Shown one piece after another: positions 47,753 to 55,962 of a DNA stretch of 64,000 nt. A program made the position numbers and the translations under genes. Source of the DNA: Actinomadura barringtoniae (GTDB lineage: Bacteria > Actinomycetota > Actinomycetes > Streptosporangiales > Streptosporangiaceae); contig NZ_JAGEOJ010000033.1 in assembly GCF_017573505.1 (NCBI RefSeq), positions 1 to 64,000 of the forward strand, read 5' to 3'. The notes beneath the pieces were generated by a model that was not told the origin of the DNA, made no database searches, and saw only the letters and a program-made list of their open reading frames with translations. Position 1 is the first letter of the stretch; each line of letters begins with the position of its first letter.

Positions 47753-48025
47753 TCAGCCGGTGTAGTTGGGCGCCTTGGGGATGGCCTTGCCAGGCGCTGC
47801 GGCGATCGGCGGCGTGCCGGGCTTTGACGGGTTGTCGCCGGGGTGCCTGGACGGGAGGTGGCCGGGGTGCCTGGACGGGAGGTGGCCGGGGGCGGCGGGC
47901 GGCGTGGGCGTGGCGGTGCCGGCCTCAGCGGAGGTCAGGCCGGTGCCGGCCTCGGCGGAGGTCAGGCCGGTGCCGGTGAGGCCGACGCCCAGCGCGACGG
48001 CTGCGGTGAGGGACTTCAGGTGCAT
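47753..48025 (-). CDS. Small secreted Pro/His-rich repeat protein
   Basis: 90 residues from the ATG at 48025, which has GGAAGG 7 nt upstream; an alternative ATG at 48052 overlaps the transpeptidase stop (ATGA) and would add nine residues. The start encodes a Sec signal (MHLKSLTAAVALGVGLTGTG). Then come two copies of GTGLTSAEA and a PGHLPSRH repeat, and a Pro-rich tail. Immediate linkage to the L,D-transpeptidase suggests a cell-wall or periplasmic role. No family is recognised. The low-complexity repeats suggest a linker or wall-spanning segment. Confidence 0.7.
   Translation of the reverse strand: MHLKSLTAAVALGVGLTGTGLTSAEAGTGLTSAEAGTATPTPPAAPGHLPSRHPGHLPSRHPGDNPSKPGTPPIAAAPGKAIPKAPNYTG
47840..47975 (-). 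repeat. Two short in-frame tandem duplications
   Basis: A 24-bp unit with core GTGCCTGGACGGGAGGTGGC is repeated twice near 47840-47890, and a 27-bp unit with core GAGGTCAGGCCGGTGCCGGC is repeated twice near 47928-47975. Both preserve the reading frame of the secreted protein, giving its PGHLPSRH and GTGLTSAEA repeats. Confidence 0.85.
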
Positions 48026-48048
48026 CGATGGTCCTTCCGATGGTGTTT

Positions 48049-48810
48049 TCATTCCTTGACGACGACCGGTGTGCCGATCGCCAGGTTCTTGGCCATCCAG
48101 GTGATGTCGTCGTTGCTGACCCGCACGCAGCCGTGGCTGGCTTTGCCGCCCAGCGCCGACGCCCTGTTTGTGCCGTGCACGGCGAGCTGCCCGGGGCCGC
48201 CGGCGAAGGTCCGCAGCGTCGGAGAGAAGCCGCTCAGACCGAAGGCGTACGCGCCGTAGTCGCCCTTGGGGTTCGGCGGTTTGACCAGCTCGGTGAAGTA
48301 GAAGCGGCCGGCCGGAGTGGGGGTGCCGCCCTCGCCGGTGGCGACCTTGCCGGTGCGCAGCACCTTGTCGCCGTCGAAGACGGTGAACGTGAACGCCTTC
48401 GGGTCGATCTCCACCCGGTGGGTCGTCGATGACAGGGTGACGTCGGATGCCTTCACCCAGCCGGTGCTGCCGTTGGGGCGAACAGGCAGCAGCACCTTGA
48501 GCCAGTCGCCGTCCTCGGCGTCGACGAGGAAGACCCGGGTGGCGCCCATTTCGTTCGGGCTGGACAGTGTCTTCCAGACCGCTGCGTCGCCCTTGTGCTC
48601 GTGCACGGCGATCTGGCGGCCGCGTACGGTCGCTATCTCCGCACCGCTCTGCCGCTGCGCTGCCCGCTGCGGCTCGGCGGTCGCGGCCGGGCGGCCGGCC
48701 TTGGGCGAGCCGCCCGCCGGTTTGCCGTCGCTCGACGAGCCGCAGCCGGCCAGTCCGGCGATCAGGCCGGTGGCGAGCAGGGCGCCGGTATGAATCTTGA
48801 CGTGGCGCAT
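48049..48810 (-). CDS. Lipoprotein L,D-transpeptidase (YkuD family)
   Basis: 253 residues. The N terminus is a lipoprotein signal with lipobox LAGC. After a Pro/Ala/Gln-rich linker comes an SH3-like segment (IAVHEHKGDAAVWKTL to GSTGWVKASDVTL) and then the YkuD catalytic domain with HGTN and the active-site motif SHGCVR (Cys near residue 228). The enzyme makes 3-3 cross-links in peptidoglycan or attaches proteins to it, outside the membrane. It is divergent from a two-component system, 93 nt between starts, with a tandem TGTGA element between them, so control by that system is likely. The Pro-rich secreted protein gene follows with an ATGA overlap or a 23-nt gap. Confidence 0.93.
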   Translation of the reverse strand: MRHVKIHTGALLATGLIAGLAGCGSSSDGKPAGGSPKAGRPAATAEPQRAAQRQSGAEIATVRGRQIAVHEHKGDAAVWKTLSSPNEMGATRVFLVDAEDGDWLKVLLPVRPNGSTGWVKASDVTLSSTTHRVEIDPKAFTFTVFDGDKVLRTGKVATGEGGTPTPAGRFYFTELVKPPNPKGDYGAYAFGLSGFSPTLRTFAGGPGQLAVHGTNRASALGGKASHGCVRVSNDDITWMAKNLAIGTPVVVKE

Positions 48811-48842
48811 GCCGCGAGATGCTGGCCAAGAAAAGTGAAGAA

Positions 48843-48860
48843 CCTGTGAGGCCGATGTGA
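48843..48860. promoter_or_regulatory. Tandem TGTGA element between the transpeptidase and two-component genes
   Basis: CCTGTGAGGCCGATGTGA holds TGTGA twice at an 11-bp period (48845-48849 and 48856-48860), the spacing typical of OmpR-family response-regulator sites. It sits 33 nt from the transpeptidase start and 43 nt from the regulator start, so one bound dimer could act on both. Confidence 0.5.
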
Positions 48861-48903
48861 TGATCCCGTGGTCCCGGTCACCGGTCGCCTACGCTCGAGG
48901 TTT

Positions 48904-49593
48904 ATGTGCGCGAATGTCCTGGTCGCGGAGGACGACGTCAAACAGGCGGAGCTGCTGCGGCGCTATCTCCAGCACGAGGGGCACTCCGTCGTCGTCGCCC
49001 ACGACGGGCGCGCCGCGATCGACGAGGCTCGCGCCCGCCGCCCCGACCTCGTGCTCCTCGATGTGATGATGCCGGGCCTCGACGGCCTCGACGTGTGCCG
49101 CCTGCTGCGCGCCGACTCCGACGTGCCGGTACTCATGCTGACCGCCCGCGCTACCGAGGACGACCTGCTGCTCGGCCTCGACCTCGGCGCCGACGACTAC
49201 GTCACCAAGCCGTACAGCCCGCGCGAGCTGATGGCCCGGGTGCGCACGCTGCTGCGGCGCACCGGCCGGGGGAGCGGTGAACGGGTGCACCGGGTCGGCG
49301 GCATCACCGTGGACCCCGACCGGCACACGGTGCTCGCCGACGGGCGCGAGATCGAGTGCACGCCCGCGGAGTTCCGCATCCTGGAGGCGCTGGCCGCGAG
49401 GCCTGAGCAGGTCTTCACCCGCTCACAACTCCTGGAGCACCTGCACGGTTTCGACCGCTTCATCACCGAGCGCACTGTCGACGTCCATGTGAAGAACCTG
49501 CGCAAGAAGATCGAACCTCAGCCGCGGCGACCGGTCCGGCTGCGCACGGTGTACGGCGTCGGGTACAAGCTGGTCGGCGACCATGCGCCATAG
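48904..49593 (+). CDS. OmpR/PhoB-family response regulator
   Basis: 229 residues from the ATG at 48904 (GAGG just upstream); the frame is open further upstream but MCANVLVAEDD begins the receiver domain properly. The receiver has the acidic pair EDD, the phospho-acceptor Asp at residue 53 (LVLLDVMMPG) and Lys in VTKPY. The C-terminal winged-helix domain ends in TVDVHVKNLRKKIEPQPRRP and VRLRTVYGVGYKLV. It overlaps the sensor kinase by 11 nt, so the two are translated together. The tandem TGTGA element upstream is the likely site, controlling itself and the divergent transpeptidase. Confidence 0.95.
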   Translation: MCANVLVAEDDVKQAELLRRYLQHEGHSVVVAHDGRAAIDEARARRPDLVLLDVMMPGLDGLDVCRLLRADSDVPVLMLTARATEDDLLLGLDLGADDYVTKPYSPRELMARVRTLLRRTGRGSGERVHRVGGITVDPDRHTVLADGREIECTPAEFRILEALAARPEQVFTRSQLLEHLHGFDRFITERTVDVHVKNLRKKIEPQPRRPVRLRTVYGVGYKLVGDHAP

Positions 49594-51613
49594 CCTGCTG
49601 GTACGACTGGTCGCCAGCTCGGTACTGATCGCGGTGTGCTCGATCGTGGCGACCGCGTGGCTGGCGGCGCGCAGCACGTCCGGCGAGATCCGGCATCAGC
49701 AGGGTCAGACTCTCGCCCGCGACGCCCGCATCAACGACGCGCTGCTCGGCTACGCGGCGAGCCACCCGCGCTGGGACGGCGTCCAGGCGACCGTGCGCGA
49801 GCTGGCCCGGCAGAGCGACCAGCGGGTCGCACTGGCCACCGAGGGCGGAGTCCGGATCGCGGACTCGGCAACCGGCGGCCCGCCACTGCCGGCGCGCCCC
49901 TCGGCCGTCGTCGACCCGCTCGCCGTCGACGTCTCGCTGGTGCAAGGCGCCGCCACCGACCGCATCGACGCGCGCGCGGCCGGCCCGTTCCGGCTGCCAG
50001 AGCCCGACCGAGCACGGCTACTCAAGCAGGTCGACGCGCAGGCGGCATGCCTGCGCCGCGAGAACCAGCGCGCCACGGTCGTCGTCGGACCCGGCGGCCG
50101 CCCTTACCTGCGCCGCGAGGGCATTCCGGTCACCCCGGCCCCGGGCACGGACCGAGCGCGCTCGCCCGCCCGCGCGCCGTCCGGTCACGGCCCTGCCCCC
50201 ACCCGAACGGCGCTCATCGGACTGCTCGGTCGGACGCGTCCGTCAGGCGACGAAGCGATACGGCTCGCCGGCGGCACCGAGGCCCGGTTCGCCCTGGCCG
50301 CAACGACAGTGAAATCTGCTCCGCAGATCAAACCGATGGAGAAGCCGCAGCCGGTGACCACGCCGGGCAAGCCGACCGGCGCACCCGGAGAGAAGCCGGA
50401 GAACCCGCCCCCAGTGGCGCCGAAAAGCACAGTGCCACCCCGTCCGTCGACGCCCGGCTCACCGCCGTGCTCACCGGACGCGCCCGGGCCGACCACCACC
50501 GAGAAGCACGCGCTCAACCAGCTCGCTGCCCTGGTCCGGCAGTGCCAGAGAAGCCGGGTCGAAGTATGGCTGGACGAGACCGGCACGCCGGCCGCCCCGG
50601 CGTCGGCCGCCGAGTGCCTGGCCACCGCGCGCCGCACCCAGTTGAAGCCCTACCTCGCACCCGCCGCGCTGCTCTACATCGGCTCGCCGGAGGACCGTAC
50701 GCCGACCATCGACCCGTACGGCATCGCGGGAGTCACCGCGGTGATCCTCGCCCTGGCGACCGGGGTCAGCGTGCTCGTCGCCACCCGGCTGATGCGGCCG
50801 GTACGGGCGGTGACCGCGGCGGCCAGGCGGATGCGGGCAGGCGACGGCTCGGCCCGGGTCAGGGTGCGCGCCAAGGGCGAGGTCGGCGAGCTGGGCGCCG
50901 CGTTCAACGAGATGTCCGAGCACCTCGACCGCATGGAGCAGCAGCGCAAGGCGATGGTCAGCGACGTGTCGCACGAGCTGCGCACGCCACTGAGCAACAT
51001 CCGCGGCTGGCTGGAGGCCACCCAGGACGGCGTGGCCGAGCTGGACCCGGTGCTCACCGCCTCGCTGATCGAGGAAGCCACGCTGCTGCAGCACATCGTC
51101 GACGACCTGCAGCAACTCGCGCTCGCCGACGCGGGCAAGCTACGGCTGCACCCCGAGCCGGTCGACGTGGCCGACCTGCTCGAGCAGATCGCGACCGCCT
51201 ACCGCGCCGCGGCGGCCGGACTCGCGCTGACCATCGAAGCCCCCGATCGTCCGCACGTGGACGCCGACCCGGTACGGCTGCGCCAGGCGATCGGCAACCT
51301 CCTCGCCAATGCGCTCCGCTACACCCCGGCTGGCGGGCAGGTGAGTCTCCGCGCGTACGCCGCCGGTGATGACGTGCTGATCGAGGTGGTCGACACGGGG
51401 CCGGGCATCGCCTCCGAGCACCTACCGTACGTCTTCGACCGATTCTGGCGGGCCGAGAGGTCACGCAGCCGGCAGACCGGCGGCAGCGGCCTCGGCCTGG
51501 CCATCGTGCGGCAGCTCGCCGAAGCGCACGGCGGATCCGCGACCGTGCGCAGCGAGCCGGGCCAGGGCGCGACGTTCGTCCTGCGGCTACCCCGGAGAAC
51601 GAACATCGCATGA
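49583..51613 (+). CDS. Sensor histidine kinase with Pro-rich extracytoplasmic region
   Basis: 676 residues. TM1 near residues 7-28, then an unusually long outside region of about 350 residues containing a Pro/Lys-rich stretch (KPTGAPGEKPENPPPVAPKS region, about 255-310), TM2 near 378-400, HAMP linker, HisKA with SHELRTPL (His 464), and HATPase with NLLANALRY, DTGPGIA and GGSGLGLAI. It phosphorylates the regulator encoded upstream, with which it overlaps. The Pro-rich segment could reach through the cell wall; with the divergent transpeptidase this suggests sensing of envelope state. The ligand is unknown. Confidence 0.95.
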   Translation: MRHSLLVRLVASSVLIAVCSIVATAWLAARSTSGEIRHQQGQTLARDARINDALLGYAASHPRWDGVQATVRELARQSDQRVALATEGGVRIADSATGGPPLPARPSAVVDPLAVDVSLVQGAATDRIDARAAGPFRLPEPDRARLLKQVDAQAACLRRENQRATVVVGPGGRPYLRREGIPVTPAPGTDRARSPARAPSGHGPAPTRTALIGLLGRTRPSGDEAIRLAGGTEARFALAATTVKSAPQIKPMEKPQPVTTPGKPTGAPGEKPENPPPVAPKSTVPPRPSTPGSPPCSPDAPGPTTTEKHALNQLAALVRQCQRSRVEVWLDETGTPAAPASAAECLATARRTQLKPYLAPAALLYIGSPEDRTPTIDPYGIAGVTAVILALATGVSVLVATRLMRPVRAVTAAARRMRAGDGSARVRVRAKGEVGELGAAFNEMSEHLDRMEQQRKAMVSDVSHELRTPLSNIRGWLEATQDGVAELDPVLTASLIEEATLLQHIVDDLQQLALADAGKLRLHPEPVDVADLLEQIATAYRAAAAGLALTIEAPDRPHVDADPVRLRQAIGNLLANALRYTPAGGQVSLRAYAAGDDVLIEVVDTGPGIASEHLPYVFDRFWRAERSRSRQTGGSGLGLAIVRQLAEAHGGSATVRSEPGQGATFVLRLPRRTNIA

Positions 51614-51696
51614 TCACCCCAAAATGCAACAGGAGTGGAACGCCTTCATTGAGAGGGCCGTGACCAGGCTGCCCCGGCCGGAGTTCAGGAGGCGGC

Positions 51697-52059
51697 CTGG
51701 ACAGGAGAATCCGCACCGTCCCATTGGCCCTCGCCGCAGTGCCGGCCTCGCTCGCGGTCGTCGTAACCGGTGCACCGGCGCAGGCCGAAGAACTCAAGGA
51801 ATTCCACACCTGGGCCGGTACCCGCAAGTGCCTGGACGTCGTCACCCAGAACAACACCACGGTCAAGATCTGGCGCTGCTCGGGAGCGGACGAGCAGAAG
51901 TGGGCGGATTCTGTCTCGTCCTTCCGGAACGACACGACCCGCAACAAGTCCCCCAAGACGCTCGAAGCTGGCGAACATGCCCGCAACGCCATCACCGCAA
52001 GTGCGGTCATCCTCGAGGAGAAGTGCACCGTCGAGGCTGGGCTGGCCACTTTTCAGTGA
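51697..52059 (+). CDS. Degenerate secreted ricin-type lectin-like protein
   Basis: No ATG or GTG is available. A TTG at 51724 or a CTG at 51697 (AGGAGG 4 nt upstream) could start it; the CTG gives a proper signal peptide (DRRIRTVPLALAAVPASLAV, cut after AQA). The mature part has CLDVVTQNNTTVKIW then DEQKWAD, matching one beta-trefoil subdomain with its QxW motif. The frame stops at TGA 52057-52059 but continues open through DWSQIMVGTVPTMVPVLLNF, so the stop may be a nonsense mutation. Probably decaying; carbohydrate binding is the family role. Confidence 0.5.
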   Translation: MDRRIRTVPLALAAVPASLAVVVTGAPAQAEELKEFHTWAGTRKCLDVVTQNNTTVKIWRCSGADEQKWADSVSSFRNDTTRNKSPKTLEAGEHARNAITASAVILEEKCTVEAGLATFQ

Positions 52060-52217
52060 CAGCCGAAGACCGACTGGTCTCAGATCATGGTCGGCACCGT
52101 GCCGACGATGGTCCCCGTCCTGCTGAACTTCCCGATCGGCCAACGCCGCCTCATCCAGGCCCTCTCGGGCGCAGTCAAGGGCTGGCCGTCCGATCGGGGT
52201 GTGAGAGTTCGTCGAGG

Positions 52218-55200
52218 TCAGGGTGTGGTCCAGGCGGTGGCGCGGCGGAAGCGGGCAAGGGTCGCGCGAGCGCTCTGGGGGGAGATGCTCAGCTCCCGCC
52301 GCGCTGCCGACAACTCCGTGTAGGAGGCGTCAGAGCCGGGCCTGGCGGCTCGGACGGTCTCGATGTCGAACTGGGGCTCGCTGAACGCCATGGCCACTGT
52401 CTGGCCGTGGTCGGCCAGCGCCGCCAACGCGACCACCGCTGCCCGCGCCTGGGTCTGCGGTTCCTCGGCCCCTTCCTGAGCACCGTCCGCCGGGCCGGTC
52501 GAGGGCAGCCGGTCCTCAAACGTGGCGAGCGCGGTGAGGATGGGCAGGAGAGGGGCGCCGTCGTCGAGGGCGGACATCCGGGTGCGCAGCTCGTCGAAGA
52601 CCGGAGCCCATGGGGGGCCGGGCGCCAGTTGCGTCAAGTGGCTGCGGGTTCCGGCGAGCGCGTCCGACACATCCTCCCGGACCAGGCGATACGCCAGCAT
52701 GGACAGCCGCGGCCGCGTGTCGGTCTCGTTGTTGACTTCGATGAGGCGCCGCGTCACCCGGATCAGCTCGCGTGGCAGTCCGCCCGACAGAGCGTGGACC
52801 AGATAGACGAACGGGTCGGTCAGTCCCAGGACGCGTTTCTGCAGCAGGTGCTGTGCTTCGGCCCCCGACAGTGCCTGCACCATCACGACCTCGTCGAAGG
52901 CGTTCTCGAACACCGACCGCCCGGCCACTGCCCGCCGGGCGAACACCGACCCGACCTCCTCGGCCACCGAGACCAGGTAGAAGCAGTGCGGGATCCCGAA
53001 CACCGCCTTGATCTCGCTGACGAACCGTTCGGCCTGCGTGATCGACCCAATCCGGTCCACTTCGTCGATCGCGACCAGTACCCGTCGCCCACGCGCCGCC
53101 TCGGCCTCCGCGATGTCTTTCAGGAACCGCTGGAACTCTCCGACCAGCTCCGGCAGGTTCCACGGCAGTTCCTTGGCCGTCCCGCCGCGCGCGAACCCGC
53201 CCCGCCCACCCGGCATATTCGCGGTGAGCGTCCAGGCGGTGGTGTGCTCCTTGCGCAGCCTCGCCGTGTAGCTCCGCGCACGCCGCACCAACCGGGCCTG
53301 CTCCGACCGTCGGCGCCGGGTGTACGCGACGGCGGCCACCCCGGCAAGGCAGACGACCGCAAGGCCCGCCGCCCATCCCTCCCAGTCGTGCCAGGATCCC
53401 CGCAAGCCGAGAAGGAATCGGTCGAGATGCCCGCTCGTCCAGCGGTATGCCATGGCGAGACGTCCCTGCCAGTCGAAGAGCACGACGAGCACCCCAAGCG
53501 CCACGACCAGGTAGAGAGCCTGCACCGCCACGCGGCGCACGGGCCGCGCCAGCCGCAGGGCCCGCGCGCGCCAGGTCATCGCGCGCTTGCCGTAGCACTC
53601 GACGTACTGTTCGCACAGCCGCTGGAAGAGCTCCACAAGGAAGTCCTTGGGCACGTACTCAGCGGGCGCCGACGCCGAGACCGCGAATTGGCGCGGCTCC
53701 TGGAGGATCGACCGCAGAAGCGTCGACTTCCCCGCACCCCTGGGCCCGGCGATCGCGATACTCGCCGAGTCCGAGCGGTTCAGCGTGGCCTCCACCCGGG
53801 CCCTGGACCGGGTGGGCACGAACAGCCGGAGGTCGTGCACGCGTTTGAGCCCGGCGGTGTCGTACTCGTAGAGGTACCGATAGAAGTCCGCGCCGAGCAG
53901 CCCGTTGATCGCCCGGGTCAGTTCGGGGATGATCACGGCGTCCCGGGCCTCCCGCAACCATTCCGCTTCGGCCTTCGCGGCGGCCTTGCGGTAAGCCTGG
54001 TCTCCGAGGATCAGGGACGCGGGATATCTCGACCCCCAGTGCTTGGGATCCGGCGTCCTCGCCAGGTAGAGGACCATGAAATAGCTGAGGAGGCCGGGCA
54101 GGAACGCTGCGGGCCGCCCGATGGCGAACGCCAGGCAGAGGCCGGAGAGAACGCCTCCGCAGACACCCAGAAAAGCCCCGTGGCGCGGCCGCCTGAACTG
54201 GAGGGCGGCGACGCCCGCCCCCACGAGTGCTCCGCCGACCAGGAACAGCAGCGAGCCTCTGCTGATGAACAGCGAACCTCCGCTGATGACGCGCGAAGTG
54301 CCGACGAGGACGACGCCGTACCGCAACATCACCAGGAGCAGCAGGTTCACACTCGCGTTGGCGACGAGCTGCCATTCACCTCCCGGGCGGAGAGCGGCCT
54401 GACTGCGGAGCCGCGAGAGCTTCTCCTCGAGCTGGTTCAAGTTCCGCCTGGTCTCCGCGGCGCGTTCGTGCGTCGAGAGCTTGCGCCCTTCCTCGGCCAT
54501 ATGAACCAGGTCCAGCCGGGCGAGGATCGAGCCGACGTCGACGTGGCCGTCACGGATGTAGCCGCTGACGCGCTGGTCCTCCAAGCAGGCGCGGGCGTGC
54601 TCGACGAGGACCTGCTCATCGTCGTCGTACGGCGGTGTCCGGTCGGCGCCGGGGGCATCCGCCAGAAGCTCGGCGACGGACAGGCGTCCAAGAAGATCGC
54701 GCGGCTGGTGCAGGTACCGGCCGTCGGGACCCCGTTCCTCCAGGGCGGTGACGGCTTGCCGGAACCGCCAGGGCCGGGACAACTCGCGGCCGAGCGGCGT
54801 GCGGGGGTGTGCGGTGAGTTCGTCGAGAACAGGTTGCCAGCGCTCAGGCTCGGCGGCTTCCCGCGCCACGTCGGCGCGCTGGCGGTCTGGCCCCATCGGC
54901 CCGATCTCGGCGATCGTGCGGGGCGCCGGCGGCTCATCCGGCGCCCGTACGCGCTGGCCGACGATCACCCGGGTCTCCGGACGGTGGCCGAGGTGCTCCA
55001 CGACCGCCGCGACGTCGTCTCGAAGGTCGTCGAGCACCGGGACGACCTTCTGCTCCCGGTCGAGGAGCCGGGCGTCCGCCGTGCTCAGGCCGTACGACTC
55101 CAGGACGGCGACGATCCAGCCGCCGAGGTCGGCGCCGGCCGGGCGAAGGGCGCGGTCGAGGCGCACCGGAACGGGATCGTCGGGTCCGCGTTCGGCGAGC

Positions 55201-55502
55201 AGTCGCAGCATGAGGTCGATGATCCGGACGGTCTTGCCGCTGCCCGGCCCGCCGACGACGGCGAGCCAGACCGGCCGCCGCCCACGCCAGTCCGCCAGCA
55301 CGTCCTCGATGCCCGCACGCGGCAGGGGATCGGCGGCACCGGTATGCAGCACCATCTCGACCGCTATCGGCCTCCCCGGCCCGCCGATGAGGCGGGCCAG
55401 TACCTCCCGTTCCGCGGCGCAGACAGCGTCGGCGAGTTGCTGGGTGACGGCCGGCACCCCACCACCGCCAGGGGGGATTGCCGCCCGTAGCATCGGAGAC
55501 AC
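52218..55502 (-). CDS. Membrane protein with NACHT-like and KAP-like P-loop NTPase domains
   Basis: 1094 residues. N-terminal P-loop domain: Walker A GGPGSGKT (84-91) and a Walker-B-like VVPVLDDL (153-160), resembling actinobacterial NACHT domains (VLPVLDGLDE) in degenerate form. A coiled coil (about 341-370) precedes four membrane helices (about 380-401, 416-434, 442-462, 466-482). A second P-loop domain follows: Walker A AGPRGAGKST (585-594), two membrane helices inserted (657-677, 709-727), then Walker B VLVAIDEVDRI (808-818). Membrane helices between Walker A and B are the hallmark of KAP NTPases. The C-terminal region continues with STAND-type helices (SGGLPRELIRVTRRL). NACHT and KAP proteins recur in prokaryotic defence and signalling, so a membrane-anchored sensor/effector is plausible. 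A long open frame on + is a composition shadow. Confidence 0.85.
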   Translation of the reverse strand: MSPMLRAAIPPGGGGVPAVTQQLADAVCAAEREVLARLIGGPGRPIAVEMVLHTGAADPLPRAGIEDVLADWRGRRPVWLAVVGGPGSGKTVRIIDLMLRLLAERGPDDPVPVRLDRALRPAGADLGGWIVAVLESYGLSTADARLLDREQKVVPVLDDLRDDVAAVVEHLGHRPETRVIVGQRVRAPDEPPAPRTIAEIGPMGPDRQRADVAREAAEPERWQPVLDELTAHPRTPLGRELSRPWRFRQAVTALEERGPDGRYLHQPRDLLGRLSVAELLADAPGADRTPPYDDDEQVLVEHARACLEDQRVSGYIRDGHVDVGSILARLDLVHMAEEGRKLSTHERAAETRRNLNQLEEKLSRLRSQAALRPGGEWQLVANASVNLLLLVMLRYGVVLVGTSRVISGGSLFISRGSLLFLVGGALVGAGVAALQFRRPRHGAFLGVCGGVLSGLCLAFAIGRPAAFLPGLLSYFMVLYLARTPDPKHWGSRYPASLILGDQAYRKAAAKAEAEWLREARDAVIIPELTRAINGLLGADFYRYLYEYDTAGLKRVHDLRLFVPTRSRARVEATLNRSDSASIAIAGPRGAGKSTLLRSILQEPRQFAVSASAPAEYVPKDFLVELFQRLCEQYVECYGKRAMTWRARALRLARPVRRVAVQALYLVVALGVLVVLFDWQGRLAMAYRWTSGHLDRFLLGLRGSWHDWEGWAAGLAVVCLAGVAAVAYTRRRRSEQARLVRRARSYTARLRKEHTTAWTLTANMPGGRGGFARGGTAKELPWNLPELVGEFQRFLKDIAEAEAARGRRVLVAIDEVDRIGSITQAERFVSEIKAVFGIPHCFYLVSVAEEVGSVFARRAVAGRSVFENAFDEVVMVQALSGAEAQHLLQKRVLGLTDPFVYLVHALSGGLPRELIRVTRRLIEVNNETDTRPRLSMLAYRLVREDVSDALAGTRSHLTQLAPGPPWAPVFDELRTRMSALDDGAPLLPILTALATFEDRLPSTGPADGAQEGAEEPQTQARAAVVALAALADHGQTVAMAFSEPQFDIETVRAARPGSDASYTELSAARRELSISPQSARATLARFRRATAWTTP

Positions 55503-55691
55503 GAGGCCATCATCTGTGATCGGGTCGTCACAATGTGGTGTGATCCGCCATCAAATGCTGCCGATAGTGGAACACCACGTGTCCTTCCTTGGCGGTGTGT
55601 AGCTCTTCCTGACCGGTGCGCAGGGTTGCTGCTGTCGATTCGTCGATCCCAGCGGGCGGTCAGCGGTGGCCGTGAGGTCGCTCTCCCAGCG

Positions 55692-55820
55692 CGCAGGCAG
55701 CGCATCAACGCTGAGGCGAGCCGTCTAGCGGATCTTGGTGCCGTACTCGTCGGTGTCCTGTACGCCGAAGGTCTCGACCACTACGCAGTCGCGATGAAAG
55801 ACCCCGAGGGCAGCGAATTC
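55692..55820 (+). pseudogene. C-terminal remnant of a VOC (glyoxalase-fold) protein
   Basis: Reads RLADLGAVLVGVLYAEGLDH followed by YAVAMKDPEGSEF, the typical end of VOC-family proteins (RLxxLGA...DPEGNEF). No N-terminal half is found upstream. The rest of 55503-55962 holds no other supported gene. Confidence 0.55.
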
Positions 55821-55962
55821 AGGCCGCGTCTCGGCCACTCCCCTACCTGGCAACAACCTCGCCCCGAGGTTCCCAGGAACGTCCGCTCATGCCGCCGGCC
55901 GAGCACCTGAGACAATCTTGAGTGTCCCTCTGGTCGTGCCGATGACCGGACCCGGCCGACCT

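Noticed and set aside
51624..55490. 1288-residue open frame on + opposite the NACHT/KAP gene
   Set aside because: Composition shadow: no motifs and biased composition, while the - strand has two P-loops, Walker B and membrane helices.
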